Below, piece after piece: positions 43,305-51,599 of a DNA stretch of 64,000 nt; position 1 is the first letter of the stretch, and every line of letters begins with the position of its first letter. The position numbers and the translations under genes are program-made. Below the pieces are notes generated by a model. It saw only the letters and a list, made by a program, of their open reading frames with translations, made no database searches and was not told where the DNA came from. The stretch covers positions 1-64,000 of the forward strand of contig VBKJ01000146.1 in the NCBI GenBank assembly GCA_005879795.1. The letters run 5' to 3'. The stretch comes from Deltaproteobacteria bacterium. GTDB lineage: Bacteria > Desulfobacterota > Binatia > DP-6.

Positions 43305-43483
43305 ACGCGGCCTACGAAACAGGCCCCTTGCGCCGCTCCCAGGCGGGTGAGCTCCTCCCCTCCTCCCGCTCCAGGTCGGGTGGCGGGCGACCTCGCCGGG
43401 CGCCGGCACGGGCGCGATGCCGCCGGCCTCCTAGCTAGCCCAGCGAGGCTTCCAGCGTCTGTCCACAAGTTTTTCTACACCTG

Positions 43484-43523
43484 TTGACAGGGTGCGTCAG
43501 AGAAGATACTGAACGTTCAGTAT
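43484..43523 (+). promoter_or_regulatory. Probable tetR promoter with perfect 18-bp operator over the start codon
   Basis: TTGACA at 43484-43489 and TACTGA at 43507-43512 are spaced 17 bases and fit -35/-10 positions. The perfect palindrome ATACTGAACGTTCAGTAT at 43506-43523 overlaps the -10 and includes the first two bases of the tetR ATG (43522). The transcript would start about four bases before the ATG, so it would be almost leaderless. Such placement is expected for autorepression by the adjacent TetR. Interval 43305-43483 is otherwise without a gene. Confidence 0.7.
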
Positions 43524-44181
43524 GTCGCGCGGCCGCAAATCGCGGTCCGAGAGACCCGAGCCGTCGCGCAAGCAGCTCATGGCCGCCGCGATCGATTGCT
43601 TCGCGCGCCTCGGCTACCAGGGCACCACCATCGCTCGCATCGCGCGCGATGCCGGCGTCACCAAGGGCGCCGTCTACTACCACTTCCGCGACAAGGAAGA
43701 GCTCCTCTTCGAGACCGTGAAGGACCGCATCGGCGGCTTCGAGCAGCACGTCCTCGAGAAGGTGACGCCGACGCCCGACGCGCTCACGCGGCTGCGCGAG
43801 GTCGTCGACGCCTGCTTCTTCCACGCCACGGTCTCCAACCACCGGCGCTTCATCATCACGCTCATGATCGAGGCGCTCGACACGAATCCGCGCCTGTCGG
43901 GGGAGTTCCGCGACATCCTGCGCCGCATGCGGGGCTTCCTGGCCACCGTCATCCTGCGCGGGCAGCAGAAGGGCACGCTGCGCGCTGATGTGGCGCCCGA
44001 GGCAGCGGCAGCCGTCATCATGGGGGGCATCATCGGGGCGGAGGTTCAGCACTACCAGGATCCGGAGGAGATCGATCTCCGGCGGGTCCTCGACACGCTC
44101 GTCGAGCAGCTCAGCGCATGGCTCGCCACCGGGAGCTCGGGCACGGGCGTCGCAGTCTCGGGAGGCAAGCGGGCATGGTGA
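43522..44181 (+). CDS. TetR-family transcriptional regulator
   Basis: 219 aa. The N-terminal HTH is typical: MAAAIDCFARLGYQGTTIAR, IARDAGVTKGAVYYHFRDKEELL. The C-terminal domain resembles FadR/PaaR-like regulators of acyl-CoA metabolism. ATG 43522 overlaps the last bases of the palindromic operator. The two acyl-CoA dehydrogenase genes follow directly (7-bp overlap with the first), so acyl-CoA release of repression is likely. Confidence 0.92.
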   Translation: MSRGRKSRSERPEPSRKQLMAAAIDCFARLGYQGTTIARIARDAGVTKGAVYYHFRDKEELLFETVKDRIGGFEQHVLEKVTPTPDALTRLREVVDACFFHATVSNHRRFIITLMIEALDTNPRLSGEFRDILRRMRGFLATVILRGQQKGTLRADVAPEAAAAVIMGGIIGAEVQHYQDPEEIDLRRVLDTLVEQLSAWLATGSSGTGVAVSGGKRAW

Positions 44182-45266
44182 ACTTCAAGCCGACGGACGA
44201 GCAGGAGCTCATCCGTCAGACCATGGCAGGCTTCGCGCGCGAGGTCCTCCGACCCGCGGCGCGGGAGGCCGACGAGAAGAACGCGGTCCCGGAAACCATC
44301 GTCCAGCGCGGCTGGGAGCTCGGGCTGGTGCAGAGCGCGATTCCGGAGGCGTTCGGTGGCTACGGGGATGCCCGCTCGGCGGTCACCAGCGCCCTCCTCT
44401 TGGAGGAGCTCGCGTACGGTGACCTGGCTCTCACCCTTCATCTCCTCGCCCCCCGTCTCCTCACCATCCCGCTTCTCGTGGCAGGCACCGAGGAGCAGTG
44501 CGGGCGCTGGCTGCCGCGTTTCGCGGGCCACGAGTTCACGGTCGGGACGGCGGCCTTCGTCGAGCCGCGCTGGGACTTCGATGCGACGTCACTGGCCACC
44601 CGCGCCGAACGGCAGGGCGGCGACTACGTGCTCACCGGCGAGAAGTGTCTGGTGCCGCTCGCCGCGCGCGCCGAGGGGATCCTCGTCTATGCGGCCGCGC
44701 CCGAGGGGCTCGCGGCCTTCATCGTCGAACGCGGCACGCCGGGTCTCACCGTCCGCGAGCGCGAGAAGAACATGGGCATCAAGGCGCTCGACACGTTCCC
44801 CGTGACGCTCGAAGGCGTGCGCGTGCCGGTCCGAGCCCGCCTGGGTGGCGAGGGGGCGAACCTCCAGCCGCTCGTCGACGCGAGCCGCATCGCTGTCGCC
44901 GCGCTCGCGGTGGGGATCGCCCGGGCGGCCTTCGACTACGCCCGCGACTACGCCAAGGAGCGGCGCGCCTTTGGCGTGGCGATCGCGCAGAAGCAGGCGA
45001 TCGCGTTCAAGCTGGCCGACATGGCGATCGAGATCGACTCCATGCGCCTTCTCACCTGGGAGGCAGCATGGAAGCTCGACTCCGGCCAGCCGGCCACGCG
45101 CGAGGCCGTCCTCGTGAAGCAGTACGCCAGCCAGTCGGCCTTGAACATCACCGACAACGCCGTACAGGTCCTCGGCGGCCACGGCTACATCCGCGAGCAT
45201 CCGGTGGAGCTCTGGCTCCGCAACGCGCGCGGGTTCGCCACCTTCGATGGCCTCGCCATCGTCTGA
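44175..45266 (+). CDS. Acyl-CoA dehydrogenase subunit lacking the catalytic Glu
   Basis: 363 aa with the acyl-CoA dehydrogenase three-domain layout (DEQELIRQTMAGFAREVLRP, GYGDARSAVTSALLLEELA, ERRAFGVAIAQKQAIAFKLADM, VQVLGGHGYIREHPVELWLRNAR). Where active enzymes have YEGT or FEGT near the C-terminus, this one reads FATFDGLAIV and then stops, with Asp at the Glu position and the last helix absent. The alternative base site used by isovaleryl-CoA dehydrogenase (in the L-x-R region) also has no Glu. The neighbour at 45279 is complete, which suggests an unequal pair. ATG 44175. Confidence 0.88.
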   Translation: MVNFKPTDEQELIRQTMAGFAREVLRPAAREADEKNAVPETIVQRGWELGLVQSAIPEAFGGYGDARSAVTSALLLEELAYGDLALTLHLLAPRLLTIPLLVAGTEEQCGRWLPRFAGHEFTVGTAAFVEPRWDFDATSLATRAERQGGDYVLTGEKCLVPLAARAEGILVYAAAPEGLAAFIVERGTPGLTVREREKNMGIKALDTFPVTLEGVRVPVRARLGGEGANLQPLVDASRIAVAALAVGIARAAFDYARDYAKERRAFGVAIAQKQAIAFKLADMAIEIDSMRLLTWEAAWKLDSGQPATREAVLVKQYASQSALNITDNAVQVLGGHGYIREHPVELWLRNARGFATFDGLAIV

Positions 45267-45278
45267 GGAGGAGCGCCC

Positions 45279-46493
45279 ATGATCGACTTCGAGCTGTCCG
45301 AAGGCGTCCAGATCCAGCGACAGATGGTGCACGCGGTCGCCGAGCAGGCGATGCGCCCCATCGCGCGCGAGTACGACGAGTGCGAGCACGAGAAGCCCTG
45401 GGACTTCCTCAACATGATGTGGCAGGTGTCGAGCGGGAACCCGGTCGCGGGCGCCGAGAAAAAGCCCCGGGAGGAGCGGAGCGAACGGAACCTCGCCATG
45501 TGCGTGGCGATCGAGGAGCTGTCCTGGGGCGACGCGGGGCTCTATCTCTCGATTCCCAATACCGGCCTCGGCGGCGCCGCGGTGGCCGCTGCCGGCACCC
45601 CGGAGCAGAAGGAGCGCTTCCTCTCGCGCTTCAAGGGCGGTAAACCCAAGTGGGCCGCGATGGCGATCACCGAGCCGGGATGCGGCTCGGACAGCTCGGC
45701 CATCCAGACCACCGCCGTGCGCGACGGCGACCACTGGGTCCTGAACGGGACCAAGATCTTCTGCACCAGCGGTCTCATGGCGGCCGAGAAGTCGGAAGGT
45801 TTCGTGGTGGTGTGGGCGACGCTCGACCGCTCGGCCGGCCGGGCCGGCATCAAGGCGTTCGTGGTCGAGGCGGGCACGCCCGGCATGTACGTCACCAAGG
45901 TCGAGAACAAGCTCGGCATCCGGGCTTCGGACACGGCGACGCTCGTCTTCGAGGACTGCCGCGTGCCGCTCGACAACATCCTCGGCAGCCCCGAGGTCCC
46001 GAAGACGAGCGAGGGCTTCAAGGGCGTGATGGCCACCTTCGACGCCACTCGCCCGATCGTCGCGGCGAGCGCCATCGGCGTCGGCCGGGCCGCGCTCGAC
46101 TTCGTCAAGGACACGCTCGAGGAGCGCGGCATCGCGATCCGCTACGGCCTCGCCCCCCACAAGCTGACCGCCCTCGAGCGCGACGTGATGGAGATGGAGG
46201 CCCAGCTCGAGGCAGCCCGGCTCCTCACCTGGCGCGCCGCCTGGATGATGGACAACGGCCTGCGCAACAACCTCGAGGCCTCGATGGCCAAGGCGAAGGC
46301 CGGCCTCGTCGTGACCCAGATCACGCAGAAGGCGGTCGAGATGCTGGGCCCGCTCGGCTACTCGCGCCAGCTCCTCCTCGAGAAGTGGATGCGGGACGCC
46401 AAGATCAACGACATCTTCGAGGGCACGCAGCAGATCAACCAGCTGATCGTCGCGCGGCGCATCCTCGGCTACTCCTCGAAGGAGCTGTCGTAG
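45279..46493 (+). CDS. Acyl-CoA dehydrogenase, catalytic subunit
   Basis: 404 aa. FAD-binding TEPGCGSD and GTKIFCTSG, and the catalytic Glu in IFEGTQQINQLIVAR near the C-terminus. ATG 45279 has GAGGAGGAGC. It oxidises an acyl-CoA to the 2-enoyl-CoA; the substrate is unknown. Next to a subunit without the Glu, in one TetR-controlled unit, resembling mycobacterial FadE28-FadE29-type heterotetramers. Confidence 0.92.
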   Translation: MIDFELSEGVQIQRQMVHAVAEQAMRPIAREYDECEHEKPWDFLNMMWQVSSGNPVAGAEKKPREERSERNLAMCVAIEELSWGDAGLYLSIPNTGLGGAAVAAAGTPEQKERFLSRFKGGKPKWAAMAITEPGCGSDSSAIQTTAVRDGDHWVLNGTKIFCTSGLMAAEKSEGFVVVWATLDRSAGRAGIKAFVVEAGTPGMYVTKVENKLGIRASDTATLVFEDCRVPLDNILGSPEVPKTSEGFKGVMATFDATRPIVAASAIGVGRAALDFVKDTLEERGIAIRYGLAPHKLTALERDVMEMEAQLEAARLLTWRAAWMMDNGLRNNLEASMAKAKAGLVVTQITQKAVEMLGPLGYSRQLLLEKWMRDAKINDIFEGTQQINQLIVARRILGYSSKELS

Positions 46494-46528
46494 AAGACCC
46501 GCTCGATCTCGCGGCGCTCCTCGCCCGG

Positions 46529-47830
46529 GTGCCGGACCGTCGAGAGTTCCTGACCCTCGAGGAACTGCGGGAGAGCTCGCGCCGGTTGGTCGCCGAGTTC
46601 CCCGGGATCGCGCGCCTGGAGACCGTCGGCGCCTCGGCAGAGGGCCGGCCGATCGAGCTGCTCACGGTCGGCCACGGCGGGAAGGCCGCCCTCTTCCTCG
46701 GCGTGCCGCACCCGAACGAGCCGATCGGCACGCTCACGCTCGAGTTCCTCTGCCGGCTCCTGTGCGAAGACCCGGAGCTCCGCGCACGCCTCGACGCAAC
46801 CGTGTACGCCATCACGGTCGCCGATCCCGACGGGCTCGTGCTGAACGAGGGCTGGTTCAAGGGGGGATTCTCTCCGCTGCGCTACACCCTCAACTACTAC
46901 CGCCCGCCACACCGGGAGCAGGTCGAGTGGAGCTTCCCGATCGAATACAAGACGCTCCGCTTCACGACCCCGTCGCCCGAGACGGCGGCCGTGATGCGCG
47001 TCATGGAGCGAGTGCGCCCGCACTTCTTCTACTCGCTCCACAACGCGGGCTTCTGCGGGGTCTACTTCTACGTCTCGCACGAGCGGCCGGCGCTGTTCGC
47101 CGCGCTCCACCGCCTGGTTGCGCACCAGGGCCTGCCCCTCCATCGCGGCGAGCCCGAGGTGCCCTACCTCCGCACGCTCGCGCCCGCCGTCTACGCCCTC
47201 TTCGGCATCGACGAGACGTACGAGTTCATGGCGCGCACGCTCGGGGAAGATCCCGCCCCGCTGATCGAGGCGGGCACCAGCTCCGACGATTGGCTCCGGC
47301 GAGTCTGCGACGCCTTCTCGCTCGTCTGCGAGCTGCCGTACTACACGGCGCCGGGGCTCGAGGACACGAGGGCGGCAGGCATGTGCCGCCGGGACGCGCT
47401 CCTCGCCGGTCTCGGCCGCGCCGAGGCCCTGCACGCGGAGTGCGAGCGGGCGTTCGGCGCGCTTCGCGGACGCGCGCCCGCACACCGTCTCACCCGCTCT
47501 GTCGCCGACTACCTCGAGAAGACGCCGAAGCGCCTGGCCGCCGAGCGAGCCCACGCCCAGGATCCGGCGTACACCCGCGAGGCCACCCGCGCCGAGGCGC
47601 TCGACGCGACGACCTGCCGGGCGTTCCACCACATGCTGTACCTGGGCGAGGTGTACCGGCTGGCAGAGATGGTTGGAGAGCGGCGGCTCGCCGACGCGCT
47701 GCGCGACCGCCTCGCCGTGATCGGTGGCGAGGTCGAGAGCGAGAGTGCGCTCCGGGTCCTTCCGCTGCGGCCGCTGGTTTGCGTCCAGGCGGGAGCCGGG
47801 CTCCTCGCCATGGCACACCAGGCTAGTTAG
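46529..47830 (+). CDS. M14-family zinc carboxypeptidase-like protein
   Basis: 433 aa. GVPHPNEPIGTLTLEFL has the H-x-x-E zinc motif, VADPDGLVLNEGW the N/D-P-D-G substrate segment and YSLHNAG the third zinc His, as in carboxypeptidase A/M14. No signal peptide. The GTG at 46529 is the first standard start in frame near the region; the reading frame is open well upstream only because of base composition. Same strand as the acyl-CoA dehydrogenases, 35 bp after. It converges on pyrE with a 7-bp inverted repeat AGTTAGC/GCTAACT (47824-47839) over both stops. Confidence 0.78.
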   Translation: MPDRREFLTLEELRESSRRLVAEFPGIARLETVGASAEGRPIELLTVGHGGKAALFLGVPHPNEPIGTLTLEFLCRLLCEDPELRARLDATVYAITVADPDGLVLNEGWFKGGFSPLRYTLNYYRPPHREQVEWSFPIEYKTLRFTTPSPETAAVMRVMERVRPHFFYSLHNAGFCGVYFYVSHERPALFAALHRLVAHQGLPLHRGEPEVPYLRTLAPAVYALFGIDETYEFMARTLGEDPAPLIEAGTSSDDWLRRVCDAFSLVCELPYYTAPGLEDTRAAGMCRRDALLAGLGRAEALHAECERAFGALRGRAPAHRLTRSVADYLEKTPKRLAAERAHAQDPAYTREATRAEALDATTCRAFHHMLYLGEVYRLAEMVGERRLADALRDRLAVIGGEVESESALRVLPLRPLVCVQAGAGLLAMAHQAS

Positions 47831-47834
47831 CCAG

Positions 47835-48425
47835 CTAACTGCACCGACGCGCCGCTTGCCACGCCCGCTCGAGCTGGCCGCGGGTGAAGAGCGCCTCGAA
47901 GTCCCCGCCCACCTCGGCGAGGGCCTTCTCCGCCCGCGCGCACCCGCCGTCCTCCTCACGATCGACGAGCACGATGGCGCGGCGGACGCGGAGCCCTTCC
48001 TCGCGGCACTTGCGGACCGCCTCGATCAGCGAGGCGCCGCTAGTGATCACGTCTTCGACCACCACGACGGTGTCGCCCGGCTTGGCCGAGCCTTCGAGCC
48101 AACGCGCCGCGCCGTGCTCCTTGGCGGCTTTCCGTACCGAAAACCACGCCACCGGGTGGCCGGTGCCGGCGCTGTGGAAGGCGACCGCCGCGGCGATGGG
48201 GTCGGCACCCATGGTCGGACCGCCGATCGCGACGGCTTCGGCCGGGACCCGCGCGTGCACCAGCGCGCCGATGAGCGGGATCGCCGCAGGGTTGGTCGTG
48301 GTCAGCGAGCACTCGATGTAGTAGTCGCTCATCCGTCCCGACGCGAGCCGGAACTGCTTCCCGGGCTCGCGGAAGTACGAGAGCCGGACGAGCAGGCGGA
48401 GGAGCTCTTCCTCGTACGCCGTCAC
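47835..48425 (-). CDS. pyrE: Orotate phosphoribosyltransferase
   Basis: 196 aa. Makes OMP from orotate and PRPP in pyrimidine synthesis. PRPP loop VVVVEDVITSGASLIEAV is complete, along with FRLASGRMSDYYIE and GGPTMGADPIAAAVA. The GTG at 48425 overlaps the stop of the upstream membrane-protein gene (GTGA). Confidence 0.92.
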   Translation of the reverse strand: MTAYEEELLRLLVRLSYFREPGKQFRLASGRMSDYYIECSLTTTNPAAIPLIGALVHARVPAEAVAIGGPTMGADPIAAAVAFHSAGTGHPVAWFSVRKAAKEHGAARWLEGSAKPGDTVVVVEDVITSGASLIEAVRKCREEGLRVRRAIVLVDREEDGGCARAEKALAEVGGDFEALFTRGQLERAWQAARRCS

Positions 48426-48889
48426 GCGGCAGGCCGGGCGCGCCGGAGCGCCCGCAGCAGAACGATCGCGATCGGCAAGTCCACGAGCGCGATCGTCAGC
48501 AGCGGGAACGCACGTGTCCATTGCACGAAGAGGAGGAGCCCCGTGGCCGACGACGCCAGCTTCGAGACGACGACCGGGTAGACCAGGGCTCGCCGGCGGC
48601 GCACGTCGCCGGCGGCGAGCCACGCGGACGCGGTGATGGTCGCCATGTTGGCTACGGCGAGCGCGAGCCAGAAGTCGGACGCGACCGGAGCTCGGCTCGG
48701 CGGTAGCGTCGGGAGCCCGAGCAGCGAGCCCACCCAGTCGAGGTCCCGCACGATGTCATCCGGACGGAGGAGGAAGCCGAGCGCGCCGAGCGCGAACAGT
48801 ACGGCGAAGAGACGGAGCCAGCGCGCCAGCGCACGCTCAGGCGTGCTGAGCGGGGCTGCGTCGGGCAGCGACGAGACGGCGATCGCCAT
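48422..48889 (-). CDS. Small membrane protein (about four TM helices), unknown
   Basis: 155 aa from ATG 48889, with AGGGACA upstream. Hydrophobic stretches: LFAVLFALGALGFLL, FWLALAVANMATITASAWL, VVVSKLASSATGLLLFV and LLTIALVDLPIAIVLL. No recognised family. Translationally coupled to pyrE. Positive-inside residues lie at RRRRAL and the C-terminal RRARPAA. Its start lies just beyond a decayed alcohol dehydrogenase. Confidence 0.6.
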   Translation of the reverse strand: MAIAVSSLPDAAPLSTPERALARWLRLFAVLFALGALGFLLRPDDIVRDLDWVGSLLGLPTLPPSRAPVASDFWLALAVANMATITASAWLAAGDVRRRRALVYPVVVSKLASSATGLLLFVQWTRAFPLLTIALVDLPIAIVLLRALRRARPAA

Positions 48890-48911
48890 TTGTCCCTGGG
48901 CGTCCACGATC

Positions 48912-49181
48912 GAGCGTTCCGGGTGTCGCGGCATGGGTGAAGGCCGCGACCGCGTCGCCGAGCGGATACACCGCGTCGATGAGCGCTGCAACCGACACGC
49001 GGCGGGCGGCCAGCGGGCGGAAAGCGCCCCCCGGCGTGAGCCCAGGATGGTCACCTCGTTGATCGGCGCGGCTGATGCCGCCGAGGTGGACGCGGACGAG
49101 CGCCTCGCCCGAGGCGGGTTCTGGATCGGGGAGACCGAGCGCGAGCGCCAGCCGGACTCCGTCCCAGCGCAGCGCCCGCAT
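48912..49181 (-). pseudogene. Zn alcohol dehydrogenase, collapsed to its two ends
   Basis: From an ATG at 49181 the frame begins MRALRWDGVRLALALGLPDP and continues EPASGEALVRVHLGGIS, the N-terminus of a zinc-type medium-chain dehydrogenase. It then runs directly into LAARRVSVAALIDAVYPLGD and AVAAFTHAATPGTL, which matches the C-terminus of the same family (normally about 270 residues later). The catalytic and cofactor domains are missing, so it is an internal-deletion pseudogene. The intact gene at 53923 has a different sequence and is not the source. Confidence 0.75.
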
Positions 49182-49191
49182 TGGTCGCGCG

Positions 49192-49815
49192 CTATTTCCG
49201 CACTCCGCGGTGAAACTCGCTCTCCGCCTTCGCGGCGACTGCCTCCGCGCGCTCGGCCGCGTGCTCGGCCGAGTCGGCGGCCGTTTCGAGGCGCCCCGCG
49301 GCGTCCTCGGCGCGCCCAGCCGCCCGCTCGGCGCGCTCGTCGGGACCGAGGCCGGCCGTCTGCTCGGCGCCGGAGGTCGTCCCGGGGGGGGCTGGCACGG
49401 CGGGAGGATCACCGGGCGGGGCACCCGCAGCGGGCGCCGCTGGCGCCTGCTTGGCACGCGCCTTCACGCGGCTCGCGAGCGTCGCCACCTGCTCGTCCGT
49501 GAGCGGCCGCTCGTAGCGCCGGATATCGATCTCCGGGTTGCCCAGGATCCAGGCGCGCGCGAAGCCGATCTCCTTGCGCGCGTCGAGGTAGTAGAGAGTC
49601 ACCTCGTGATCGTCCCACGGCGGCTCGTCGGCAAGGAAGTGCGACTCCGCGACGTCCGGCTCGCCGTTGCGGGCCACGTACGCCGCCAGGGTCCGGTTCT
49701 TCGCCATCTCGGCCCGCAGCTCGTCGTTGGTGAGCTCGCGCTCGCCGCGCGCGTGCGCCGCCACCCCGGCGAGCAGCAGCGCGCATCCCATCCCCACAGC
49801 CACGCCACGTCGCAT
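49192..49815 (-). CDS. Secreted hypothetical protein with Ala/Glu-rich helical tail
   Basis: 207 aa from ATG 49815, with GGAGGAGG upstream. Signal peptide MRRGVAVGMGCALLLAGVAA, cleaved near AHA or possibly lipid-modified at the Cys. The middle (NGEPDVAESHFLADEPPWD, DHEVTLYYLDARKEIGFARA) is well structured and contains several Trp/Tyr; the end is a Pro/Ala linker and a charged helix (RAEDAAGRLETAADSAEHAA). Not recognised. Its 3' end nearly touches the ADH pseudogene. Confidence 0.65.
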   Translation of the reverse strand: MRRGVAVGMGCALLLAGVAAHARGERELTNDELRAEMAKNRTLAAYVARNGEPDVAESHFLADEPPWDDHEVTLYYLDARKEIGFARAWILGNPEIDIRRYERPLTDEQVATLASRVKARAKQAPAAPAAGAPPGDPPAVPAPPGTTSGAEQTAGLGPDERAERAAGRAEDAAGRLETAADSAEHAAERAEAVAAKAESEFHRGVRK

Positions 49816-49950
49816 GCAACCTCCTCCGGCGGCGTTCTCCGCCTGCCCTCGAGCAGCATACACGCGCCCGGCCGGAGTGTCATGCAGCGGCGCTTGCCTC
49901 CCCGGGCGCCGTTCCTCTAGCATCCCGGTGCGGGTTCGGGCCCGCCGCGG

Positions 49951-51279
49951 ATGGTCTCCGACCCCCTGCTCGTCGCGCTCGCCCTGGCGCTCGTCGTGGT
50001 GAACGCTTTCTTCGTCGCCGCGGAGTTCGCCATGGTGCGGGTGCGGGCGACGCGGGTGGCGACGCTCGCCGCGGAGGGCCACTGGCAGGCGCGCCTCGTG
50101 GCCGCGCTCCAGCGGCGCCTCGACGTCTTCCTCTCGGCCACCCAGCTCGGGATCACGCTCTCGAGCCTGGGACTCGGCTGGATCGGCGAGCCGGCCTTCG
50201 CGCACCTCCTCGTCCCCCTCTTCGCCGCGCTCGGAATCGAGTCGGAGCGCGTCATCGAGAACACGTCGATCGCGGTCGCCTTCGCGACCATCACGGTCCT
50301 GCACATCGTGCTCGGCGAGCTGGCGCCGAAGTCGTTCGCCATCCGGTTCACGGAGCGCGTGGCCCTCTGGGTGGCGCCCCCGATGCGTCTCTTCCAGCTC
50401 CTCTTCGCGCCTGCCCTCTGGTTGCTCCACCGGGCGTCGAGGGGCACCCTCGCGCTTCTCGGCATGACCGCCGAGACGAGCGGCGACCTCGCGCATTCCG
50501 AGGAAGAGCTCCGCATCCTGCTCGCCGAGTCGCACCGCGTGGGGGTGCTCTCGGGCGCGAAGCGCGAGCTCCTCGAGAACGTCATCGACTACACCGAGCG
50601 CACGGCGCGCCACGTGATGGTGCCGCGGGCCGATATCGCGTACCTCTCGCTCGCCCGGAGCCTCGAGGAGAACCTCGCCGTCGTCACCCAGACCGCTGCC
50701 ACGCGCTATCCTCTCGCCGCGACCGACATCGACCACGTGATCGCCATGGTGCACGTGAAGGACCTCTTCAACCGCCGCGACCAGCTCCGCTCCTCGGAGG
50801 ACCTGGCGGCGCTCAAGCGCGAGATCCTCTTCGTCCCCGAGACGCGACCGCTCGACGCGCTCCAGAAGGACTTCCAGCAGCGGCGCACGCACATGGCGAT
50901 CGTGGTGGACGAGTATGGCGGCACCTCGGGGCTGGTGACCCTCGAGGACGTGATCGAGGAGATCGTGGGCGAGATCCAGGACGAGTTCGACCGCGAGCCG
51001 CCGAACGTCGAGGAGACGCCGCAGGGCCTCGTCTTCGACGGCCTCATGCTGGTGGACGACGTCGCCGAGCGGCTCGGCGTCAAGCTCGCAGAGACCGCCG
51101 ACGTGAGCACCCTCGGCGGCTTCGTGACGGCGCAGGTGGGGCGGATGCCGCGCCCCGGCGACAGGGTGGCCGTCGAGGGGTATGACCTCTCCGTCGCCGA
51201 GGTGAAGGGGAGGCGAGTGACCAAGGTGCTGGCCGCACGCCGGCCGGGCGTCCGGGCGGAGACGGCCGCCCGCGGTTGA
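49951..51279 (+). CDS. CNNM/CorC-type membrane protein with CBS pair
   Basis: 442 aa of the hemolysin-family/CorC-like transporters. N-terminal CNNM membrane domain (three to four helices; VVNAFFVAAEFAMVRVR, ATQLGITLSSLGLGWIGEP), a CBS pair at about residues 210-330 (VMVPRADIAYL, HMAIVVDEYGGTSGLVTLED), and the C-terminal CorC_HlyC domain with RPGDRVAVEGYDL. Role in Mg2+/Co2+ transport is likely. The next gene's ATG (51279) overlaps its stop, but that gene is broken. Confidence 0.9.
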   Translation: MVSDPLLVALALALVVVNAFFVAAEFAMVRVRATRVATLAAEGHWQARLVAALQRRLDVFLSATQLGITLSSLGLGWIGEPAFAHLLVPLFAALGIESERVIENTSIAVAFATITVLHIVLGELAPKSFAIRFTERVALWVAPPMRLFQLLFAPALWLLHRASRGTLALLGMTAETSGDLAHSEEELRILLAESHRVGVLSGAKRELLENVIDYTERTARHVMVPRADIAYLSLARSLEENLAVVTQTAATRYPLAATDIDHVIAMVHVKDLFNRRDQLRSSEDLAALKREILFVPETRPLDALQKDFQQRRTHMAIVVDEYGGTSGLVTLEDVIEEIVGEIQDEFDREPPNVEETPQGLVFDGLMLVDDVAERLGVKLAETADVSTLGGFVTAQVGRMPRPGDRVAVEGYDLSVAEVKGRRVTKVLAARRPGVRAETAARG

Positions 51280-51546
51280 TGACGGTGCTGGCGTTCGACT
51301 CACGCCCGAGCAGGTGCGGCTCGAGCAAACCGCGCGCCGCTTCGCCGCCGCGGACATCATTCCGGTGGCGGCCCGCTGCGACGAGGAGCAGCGCTTCCCC
51401 GGGGACGTGGCGCGCAAGGCGTGGGAGCTCGGGCTCATGAACCTCGAGGTGCCGCGCGAGCTGGGCGGGCTCCGGCTCGGCGTGCTCGACACGTGCCCCT
51501 CGGGGTGCAGCGCGCGGTGATCGCGCGCAACCTGCTGAAGGTCTGA
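51279..51546 (+). pseudogene. Acyl-CoA dehydrogenase remnant: N- and C-terminal ends joined
   Basis: ATG at 51279 overlaps the CNNM stop and opens MTVLAFD; a one-base loss near 51298 then shifts the frame to LTPEQVRLEQTARRFAAADI, IPVAARCDEEQRFPGDVARK and ELGGLRLGVLD, a clear acyl-CoA dehydrogenase N-terminus. After about 30 bases a third frame reads QRAVIARNLLKV and stop (51544-51546), the standard C-terminus of the same family. About 300 residues are lost between, so this is a non-functional pseudogene. Confidence 0.85.
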
Positions 51547-51599
51547 GCGCGCGGCGGCGGTTGACGGCGGCGCGCGCAGCCCGCTAAAGGGACGGCCCC

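Noticed and set aside
48422-49054. Longer start for the pyrE-linked membrane protein
   Set aside because: The extension would run through the alcohol dehydrogenase remnant; ATG 48889 with its own ribosome site is better.
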